Program-made: the position numbers and the translations under genes
Shown here: positions 55,517 through 64,000 of the stretch, one piece after another
Numbering within the stretch: position 1 is the stretch's first letter
Layout of the letters: each line of letters starts with the position of its first letter
Notes under the pieces: model-generated
Databases searched by the model: none
The model's input: only the letters and a program-made list of their open reading frames with translations
What the model was told of the DNA's origin: nothing
NCBI GenBank assembly: GCA_963930775.1
Contig: OZ005702.1
Location: 7,192,001-7,256,000, forward strand
Direction: 5' to 3'
Length of the DNA stretch: 64,000 nucleotides
Source of the DNA: Cliona cf. orientalis
Lineage: Eukaryota > Porifera > Demospongiae > Clionaida > Clionaidae

Positions 55517-55528
55517 TGCGCATGCGCA
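55517..55528 (-). promoter_or_regulatory. NRF-1-like palindrome upstream of NLR4
   Basis: TGCGCATGCGCA, 120 bp upstream of the NLR4 ATG. A CCACGTCATCG word (CRE-like) lies at about 55465. The GGTGGGTGGGGC box of the other NLRs is absent. Confidence 0.6.
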
Positions 55529-55559
55529 TAAGTAATTTCAAGGAAAGGTGTTCAAGACT

Positions 55560-55941
55560 CTAAGCTACTACTAAGGTATTCAAGACTCTAAGCTACTCTG
55601 ATGTAGAGGCACTAGACCTTGTTAAGCAATGCCGTCTCCTTGAGCTTCCCTATTCCACAAACTTCACCAGCGAAGTATTGTCAAACTCAGCTGGATCTCT
55701 TAAGGGTCTGAAAAAGCGAATCATCGAAGAAGATCGCTCCTACCAACTGAAACAGGCTCTGAATCATCTATATCAGAAACTAGTCACTCGAGTTGCTATG
55801 GCTGTTGGCTGGCTGAAAGTCTGGGACGAGGCACTGGACCGCAGTCCCACAGGCACCATGGCCTCACTCTCCATCCTCAAGCTGCTATGTAAAACTGTGT
55901 TTGCCGACAGAAAATGTCCTGTGGAACTATGCAGTCAGTGA
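55560..55941 (+). pseudogene. Unrecognised frame, possible retroelement fragment
   Basis: About 125 open codons without an ATG (VFKTLSYSDVEALDLVKQC, then GWLKVWDEALDRSPTGTMAS and LCKTVFADRKCPVELCSQ, stop 55941). The Trp-spaced WxxxWDxALDxxxxGT pattern with a trailing Cys-containing end resembles C-terminal parts of retroelement-like proteins as I remember them, but I cannot confirm this. A short direct repeat (TTCAAGACTCTAAGCTACT) lies at its 5' end. Confidence 0.3.
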
Positions 55942-56275
55942 AACTATTCCATCTGACCACGCACTGAACAATCACTTTAATTTTTAACCCAGCACACCAA
56001 CCTCAACATGGATATTGACTCTCTATTTGACACTATTTGTTCATGTTCTGAAGAACTTTTTACTATTGGTTCAAAAATTTAATTAAGTAAATTTGTGTAA
56101 TTTTCTATCATAGTATAAGTAGTCTATACTGTATTGTGTATCCTGTTTGGGCAGTAAATATGAACTTTGACTTTGACATTACTCTTGGTAACAATGCATG
56201 ACAATACTTATGCTCTCATGTCTCCAGAATTCTTATGTCAGTAAAATTTATTATTACTAATACAAAAGGTATAGT
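55942..56275. other. Intergenic, no gene seen
   Basis: AT-rich spacer between the unrecognised frame and the AK6 stop codon. No gene seen. Confidence 0.5.
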
Positions 56276-57947
<1,672 letters not shown>

Positions 57948-58427
57948 CTGCAAACATAAAAGTGCCCACGTGTGNNNNNNNNNNNNNNNNNNNNNNNNNN
58001 NNNNNNNNNNNNNNNNNNNNNNNNNNNNNNNNNNNNNNNNNNNNNNNNNNNNNNNNNNNNNNNNNNNNNNNNNNNNNNNNNNNNNNNNNNNNNNNNNNNN
58101 NNNNNNNNNNNNNNNNNNNNNNNNNNNNNNNNNNNNNNNNNNNNNNNNNNNNNNNNNNNNNNNNNNNNNNNNNNCACGTGTGCAGTTCTAATTACTCGTA
58201 CGCTGCCCTCAGAATTTGAGAAATTTCATAATCAATATTTTTTGGGCGCGAACTTATCATCGCTTACTGTTGTTTCTCCGTGCCCGTCTCTCTCCCTCTT
58301 CCGACCTCCACGCTTGTAGGCTAAGGTAGGTTCACATTTAGCTATGATAGAGCGTTTTGTCGCTCTATAGCTGTAATACGGCGTGTTTGTCATTCTATAT
58401 AATGCCCACCTGCAGTGTTCAGGAGGT
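57948..58427. promoter_or_regulatory. AK6/MAU2 divergent intergenic region, interrupted by gap
   Basis: The starts of AK6 (57947, -) and MAU2 (58428, +) are 480 bp apart as assembled, of which 200 bp are N. A shared promoter is plausible. Visible sequence has no recognised core element. Confidence 0.5.
57975..58174. other. Assembly gap of exactly 200 N
   Basis: The round length indicates a placeholder gap of unknown true size. Both flanks carry the octamer CACGTGTG directly against the N run. Confidence 0.99.
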
Positions 58428-61342
58428 ATGGAGGTCGATAACGAAGGCTCCAGTCATGAGTAAGTGTATTTGAATATTGTCCCTTCCCTTGCTCATATAT
58501 ACACCAAATATTAATGCTGTTGATATATAAGTTTTGTTGCTTGGTGTATATAATTATTTAGTACCACCTTATTCATCAGCAACCAAGTTATTGTTATTGT
58601 CCATAGCCTTAATTCATAGTACATACTGTGTTTATATGCACAAATTTGTGTGTATATATTTTAAGTGTACTCATACATATTCAACTGTCTTCCTCCCCCC
58701 TCCCTCTCTCTCCTCTCTCTCTCTCTCTTCCTCCCCCCTCCCCCTCTCTCTCCTTTTCTCTCTCTCCCTCTCTCCCTCCCTCAGCCCCACAGTGTCCACC
58801 CTTCTTGCCATGTCAGAGTACTACCTCTCCCTGACTCCTCAAAACGTCCGTGAGTCGGTTCGCTGTCTTCTAGGTGTCCTCTCCCTCAAGCCACCACCCA
58901 GGATCGAGGCCAGGACTAGGCTCAAGCTTGGCCTACTCTATTACCACCACACCAATAACCTGCTCGAGGCCAGAGAGCAGCTGCATCAAGCTGTAAGTTA
59001 CCGTAGGACGGGTTTTAATTGCGTAGTTTAATGATTGCGTTCTAGTCAAGTCTGGCCAAATTGCGAATCCAATAATTGCGATGGACGACCCCATACCGTA
59101 CTGTAGTATTCGTGCATGTTTATGTTTGCGAATCTATTAATTGCGAATCGTAGAAAAACTCGCAATTCGCAACTAATAGATACTCGCAATCAAAACCCGA
59201 CCTATGGCATATGTTAAGTGTTGGGGATGGGGGACGATCATACAGAGGTCAGCGTGAAAGATTTCACGTGTATCAATAGTTTGCCCCACATTAAATAATT
59301 ATATAAATAGCACTAAGTATAGTTGCAGTTTAAAAATTAATAAATCTTTTTTATTGCAAATATGACCCCGCCCATATTATTATTTCCCATTCCACTACAC
59401 CATCAGCACCCATCCACCACACCCCCTCCCTTTCTCCTCTCAGTGGGCAGCACAGAAATTTCCCACTTTTGAGGTCACAACCTAGAATTTCTAAAATGTG
59501 CATACCGTATACCTGGAAAATTTGGCAGGGAATTAAATTTGGAAGTTTGATGGTCTAGATTATAACCGCCAAATTAAAATCTGCCGAAATTTCCTACTCA
59601 CATATATATGTATGACGATCCTGTGCCGAACCACCAAATTTAAATCCGCTAATATTCTTGCAATAGCGATTCTGGACTTAACCGCCAAATTTAATTCCCG
59701 CCAATATTTCTGGCTATATATGCGGTACATACAGTGTATAGGGAACAATACTAAAGTATTCGATTGAACATATCTCTTGTAAACGATCATTAATACTCCT
59801 CTAATATAGGCACTAGTGACTCAATCTGCCGCCAACCTCGAAGAGATCCGTTTCGAAGCCACCAGCGTCTCCACTCGCATCCTGGTCGAACAGCGCTCCC
59901 TCCCTCAGGCTAAGAGCCTTATCCGAAGCAAACTGGATAACAGCATCCGCCATCCGTACTGGCATATGAGGCTGCTACTGCAACTCGCAGACATACACGT
60001 GTGCGAGAGAGACGAGAGGGGCGTGGTCAGCGTCCTGGATAGGTGTGTTGACTATGCACGGCAGGTGGACGCCTCATATGCAAGGTGAGTGATAGTGGAG
60101 TGGGGGGGGGGGTAGATTAACATTGACCCTTTATGTATTATGAGGCGTTTGTTTATGTAAGAGAAATAGCGAGCTTTTAGCTAATGCAGTAGGTACATTA
60201 ATTTTGACCATACCCCCTTCAATTATGAAGATCTATCATATAATTAATGCATAAATGTACTTATAATAATATTATAGCTATGCATATTTCCCTGTAGTTG
60301 AGAATGTTGTACGATGTACATAATTTGATCTAATTTCTGTATTGCTAACAGTGCCAGATATTACCTTGTTCTCTCCCCCCCCCCCCCCCTCTCTCTCTCT
60401 CTCTGTCTCTCTCTTTTAGGCTACTCTGTATGCTCTACAAAGGAGCTGTAAGTTAACCCACAAATACATTACTTATACATTATTCATTGCATGTGATAGT
60501 TCAGGCTAGTATAAAAGTAATGGAGGCCTTCACATTCATTTGGGTCTTTATTGATAAGATATACATTTATTTTGCTCAAGAGGTTTATGATAGTTGAAAG
60601 TAAGTGGGGGGGGGGGGATATATAGAATAGCATAGACCCCAGGGTACATGTAGCTGGATTGCAACAGTGTATACCACACTAATGCATCAGTAATGTATTT
60701 TTAGTTGATTATCTGATTCATTGTTTCAGTTTTTGCTGACTCATCACCGCTACCAAGAGGCTGGGGAAGTGTTGAGCCAGACCAGTTCCGTCATTGAAGG
60801 TTACCGTGGCGACAAGGAGAACCTCATAAGGACGTTCTACCTCGTCATTCAAGTTTCCCATCTCCTAATGGCTGGGCAGGTGAGAATAAGAGCCGTGGTT
60901 TCAGAGTACCATAGTGTCAGAATAAAAAATATTTTAGCAGAGCTTGTATACCGTATACGTGATAATTTTTGTTGGATAAAAACTTCACCAAGCCCAGCTA
61001 CCTTTGTAATACAAAAAAAGAATTTTTGCCAATGCGGTAAAGGTCACCATATTCTTTGTGCAATCTTTAATATAGGACAAAAATTAGCGTGATAAAGTTT
61101 TCACCAGTGAGAACAGGTGACAAAATGGGCGAAAATTTTCTCCTGGCAAAAATTTCTAGCATACACTGTATGCATGATGTGTGATATACTGTAATTATTG
61201 GCTGCTTTACTACCTATAGCTAACTGTGGTCAGACCACACCCAAGGTTACATATCCTATTTGTAAAAGTGCTAAATATGAATATTGTTGTTCTTGTTGTT
61301 CTTTCTCTCTCTCCTCCCTCCCTCTCCTCCCTTCCACTCTTC

Positions 61343-61391
<49 letters not shown>

Positions 61392-62867
61392 CCCTCCCTC
61401 CCCCCTCTCGCTTTCTCTCTCTCTCTCCCCTCTCCCTCCCCAGGTCAAGACTGCTAAGCCTCACTTGAAGCAGCTTCAACAGCGCGTGAAGCTGCTCAGC
61501 ACTGAAACCACCAGCACAGGTGCTGAGTCAGCAGCTGATGGCAACTCTGGCGATAGCAGTAAGGCTCTAACTGCTGACAGCATTCAATGGCTCACTAGAG
61601 AGCAGACCTTTGTCATAGTCTACTTGGTGAGTAGTAAGTTGTATTCTATTGTTTGGGCATGACATTGTACTATGCAAAAATGTCTCCCATGGTTCTGCCC
61701 ACACTGGTTGGGAGTGGTTACCCTCAAACGTCACTCAACCATTTACCACCACTTAATGGGGTAGGAGTACTAAAATGCTGTATGTGGTTTGAGTTAGTCA
61801 CCACTCAGAGTGTCCTGTGCAGAGCCCTGCTCTCCCTTGATTACCTGGGGTTTCCCCTCCTCATTTGCTGCTCTCCCTTGATTACTTGGGGTTTCCCCCT
61901 GCTTTGCTGCACTCCCTTGATTACCTGGGGTCCCCCCACCTAGTTTGTGGCACTCCATTGATTACCTGGGGTTTCCCCCTGCTTTGCTGCTTCCCATGAT
62001 TACCCTGGGGTTTCCCCCTGCTTTGCTGTATTCCCTTGATTACCTGGGGTCCCCCCTCCTAGTTTGCTGAACTCCCTTGATTACCTGGGGTCCCCCCTCC
62101 TAGTTTGCTGAACTCCCTTGATTACCTGGAGTTTCCCCCTGCTTTGCTGCTCTCCCTTGATTACCTGGGGCTCCCCCTTCTTCCTTGATTAGATTACCTC
62201 CTCTGTTTATCCAGGTGAGTGTGATGCACTCTGTGATGAGTGGCTATACAGACAAGGCTCTCTCTTATGCTGACAAGGCGTTCCAGTTCATGAATGTCAC
62301 CCCTAAAAGTGGTGAGCTATAATTTTTGGTGACTTTGCCTTGACATGAGTTAAGAGAGTTGCTGCTTTTCCCTTAATATTGAATTTTCTTTCGATGGTGG
62401 AGATCTTATAACTGCATGTACTGTTTTATGCGATGGCATGTCGGGAATTCCAGAAATTTATGGAATCCTGTATGCTAGCCCAAAAGTGAAAGATTCCATA
62501 CGCAAATTAAATTTTAATGACTGTTTGCAGTTTGTATTGCTGATGACCCTTAGTGGCATGTAATCAAAAGGGTAAGGGGTCGTCACTCTAACAAGCTCAA
62601 CTGTATGACCTTTACCAAACGTATGGGTATAGGTCGTCACATGTACTTGCTTCCTTTTGTTAGATTCCATTGGTATTGTGTCTGTGCTGAGGGCCCACCT
62701 CCTGGAGCACACCATAGTCTGCCTACTCATGCAGGGAAAACCAAACACTGTCACTGATAAGGTACGCATGATGATGTACATGTACATGTAGTGGGCCTAT
62801 AGTACAGCTCCCTAATGAAAGGCTATATTTTGTGATTATCTTTCTCCCTCCATATCCCACTCTCCCC

Positions 62868-62922
<55 letters not shown>

Positions 62923-64000
62923 CCCCCCCCCCCCCTCCCCCCCTCTCTCTCTAGCTGGAGGAGGTGATCACTGTCTGCCATAATCATCCCCATCTAGTGT
63001 TCTCTCACAGAGCCGTTCTCCACACTCTACTGGTAAGAACAGTTTTCAGTCTATCATCGGTGACTAATATACCTATACATACGTGTAATTTTTTTTATTT
63101 TTCTCCCATTTCAGGGTCTTTATGCGTTTGCCACTGACAGGTTGGATAGAGCGATATCACAGTTCCACACTGCTCTACAGGTATACATTGTGTAACCCAC
63201 TTTTTTTATTAGTATGGAACATCTCCAGTATCGACATCCATCAGTCCTGGAGACGTTTAAGGCATGATAGTAGAGCATAGCTTGGGTGGAGACTGTGGCC
63301 ACATCAAAGCTTATGGATTAGCACTATCCCCACATCAAAGGGAATTCTGAACTGAAGGCTTGTTGGGCCGATATACCTTAGATATGCTGGGGAGAACACT
63401 GCACGGTCCTCATTCTAGGGATTGTTTTAGCGTGATAACAGGCAGTGTCCTAATTAGAGGGGTGTACCCAATATTGTTATTGAGGTACCAAATGGAGATG
63501 ATTATTAATTAATCTAAGCAAATAAATTTAAAAGTAGGTGCTAATTTGTTATCCTTTTGAATTCCCAATATTTGATTAGACTAATTGCCCTATATGATGT
63601 AACTTCAAATTTATTTGATTAGCAGTTCCCATGAAAGTATGCAAACTCTAGCTGTGGTTTGTTGGGCACTTTGCTTGAAATCTGTATTCTATAAAGAATT
63701 TAAAAAATGGAATTTCTTGCTGGCCTGATTGAATCATTGACATGATGTCAACATCTAATGTCAGGTGCATGTAGTGTAATTACCAAATGCATTAACACAG
63801 GCAGCTAATAACCTAAGTGTGCCCACAATTTAGCCTTTCTGTCTCTCTCCTTCCCTCTCCCTCCCTCTCTCTCTATCTGTCCCTCTCTCTCTCCCTCACA
63901 GCACACTAATGACAACAACCTTCGTCTATTCATCACCCTCAACCTAGCCATCAGCTACATGAAGGAGGGTGGAGGTGTTGGTGGTGGGGATCAGGGGAGG
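58428..64000 (+). CDS. MAU2: MAU2 cohesin loader subunit, N-terminal eleven exons (partial)
   Basis: Exons 58428-58459, 58785-58992, 59810-60084, 60420-60447, 60730-60879, 61444-61626, 62215-62311, 62664-62761, 62955-63032, 63115-63180 and 63902 onward are all in phase, giving 438 residues before the window ends (human about 613). Matches to the SCC4/MAU2 TPR family are clear: LKPPPRIEARTRLKLGLLYY, HPYWHMRLLLQLADIH, TFYLVIQVSHLLMAGQVK, LKQLQQRVKLLS and LRLFITLNLAISYMKEGG. MAU2 pairs with NIPBL to load cohesin on chromatin in the nucleus. Introns are short and carry pyrimidine-rich acceptors, three MITEs and a minisatellite. Exon 10 ends at 63180. The 720-bp intron before exon 11 shows no other exon. 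Confidence 0.95.
59001..59207. mobile_element. CCGTA-type MITE abutting a MAU2 splice donor
   Basis: Termini CCGTAGGACGGGTTTTAATT and AATCAAAACCCGACCTATGG. Left flank TA at 58999-59000; the right flank TA has decayed to CA. Insertion is 8 nt after the end of MAU2 exon 2, directly behind the GTAAGT donor (58993-58998), leaving it intact. The interior repeats ATTGCGAAT words. Confidence 0.85.
59505..59725. mobile_element. CCGTA-type MITE, copy 2 of the 1744-1962 element
   Basis: 221 bp, homologous along its length to 1744-1962 (CGCCAAATT words, TTTCCTACTC, GATCCTGTGCCGAACC). Flanked by TA (59503-59504, 59726-59727). Lies in MAU2 intron 2. Confidence 0.88.
60951..61168. mobile_element. CCGTA-type MITE-like element in MAU2 intron 5
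   Basis: The left end CCGTATACGTGATAATTTTTG and the right end, whose complement is CAGTGTATGCTAGAAATTTT, match imperfectly. TA is on both sides. A GCGGTAAAGGTCACCAT block inside is shared with about 19340-19370. Confidence 0.65.
61832..62180. repeat. Minisatellite in MAU2 intron 6
   Basis: About eight to nine copies of a roughly 40-bp unit around CTCCCTTGATTACCTGGGGT, followed alternately by TTCCCCCTGCTTTGCTG or CCCCCCTCCTAGTTTGCTG. The two higher-order variants suggest growth by two-unit steps. Confidence 0.9.
62860..62954. repeat. C/CT-rich tract at MAU2 exon 9 acceptor
   Basis: Poly-C, (CT)n, poly-C, then CTCTCTCTAG directly before exon 9. It serves as an exaggerated polypyrimidine tract. 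Confidence 0.8.

Noticed and set aside
61832..62180. Regular roughly 40-bp repeats that could suggest a CRISPR array
   Set aside because: Units are contiguous and degenerate with no unique spacers, lie in an intron of an animal gene, and no cas genes exist.

Overview
This is nuclear DNA from an early-branching animal, most likely a sponge. The evidence is short GT-AG introns in universally conserved animal/eukaryote genes (AK6, MAU2, LANCL), NACHT-LRR receptors carrying DEATH domains, a beta/gamma-crystallin gene, many short inverted-repeat transposons and long (AG)n tracts. The phylum is my inference; no sequence in the window fixes the species. A 200-N assembly gap lies at 57975-58174.

Layout. 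0-4.3 kb is repeat-rich and without a convincing gene. 4.3-4.9 kb (+) holds the last three exons of a DNase I-like gene with a hydrophobic tail. 5.2-8.4 kb (-) holds an F-box/LRR-type protein that can be joined in frame to an upstream ubiquitin-like exon and carries a one-base homopolymer frameshift. 9.2-16.8 kb (+) holds two tandem paralogous single-pass receptors with beta-helix-type ectodomains and tyrosine-containing tails. 17.4-19.8 kb (-) is a complete five-exon LanC-like gene. 20.4-22.0 kb (+) is a secreted protein with three internal repeats. 23.1-25.2 kb is a head-to-head pair: a beta/gamma-crystallin (-) and a four-exon double-DEATH adaptor (+).

25.4-55.4 kb (-) is a tandem array of four NLR-type genes. 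NLR3 (1030 aa) and NLR4 (1001 aa) are intact on paper, with DEATH-DEATH-NACHT-LRR architecture and splice phases that fit exactly. NLR1 lacks the first DEATH domain and has a 5-nt frameshift. NLR2 keeps only its DEATH exon, beside a NACHT remnant without Walker B and LRRs. A V8/trypsin-like protease gene lies between NLR1 and NLR2. Each of the first three units also carries the same upstream Pro/Ser-rich reading-frame remnant. The array is packed with nested MITEs, foldback repeats (one a perfect 113-bp inverted repeat 9 bp from the NLR4 stop) and dispersed repeats.

56.3-64 kb is housekeeping: AK6 (-, complete, four exons) head-to-head with MAU2 (+, eleven exons seen, runs off the window).

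How the genes may work together. The adaptor's first DEATH domain is very close to the first DEATH domain of NLR3/NLR4, so receptor-adaptor pairing is plausible. A palindrome matching the NRF-1 consensus (TGCGCATGCGCA type) lies 120-280 bp upstream of all four NLR starts and also upstream of the ubiquitin-like, LANCL and crystallin/adaptor genes. With the ITIM-like receptors and the protease, the window reads as a rapidly evolving innate-sensing neighbourhood next to conserved housekeeping genes.
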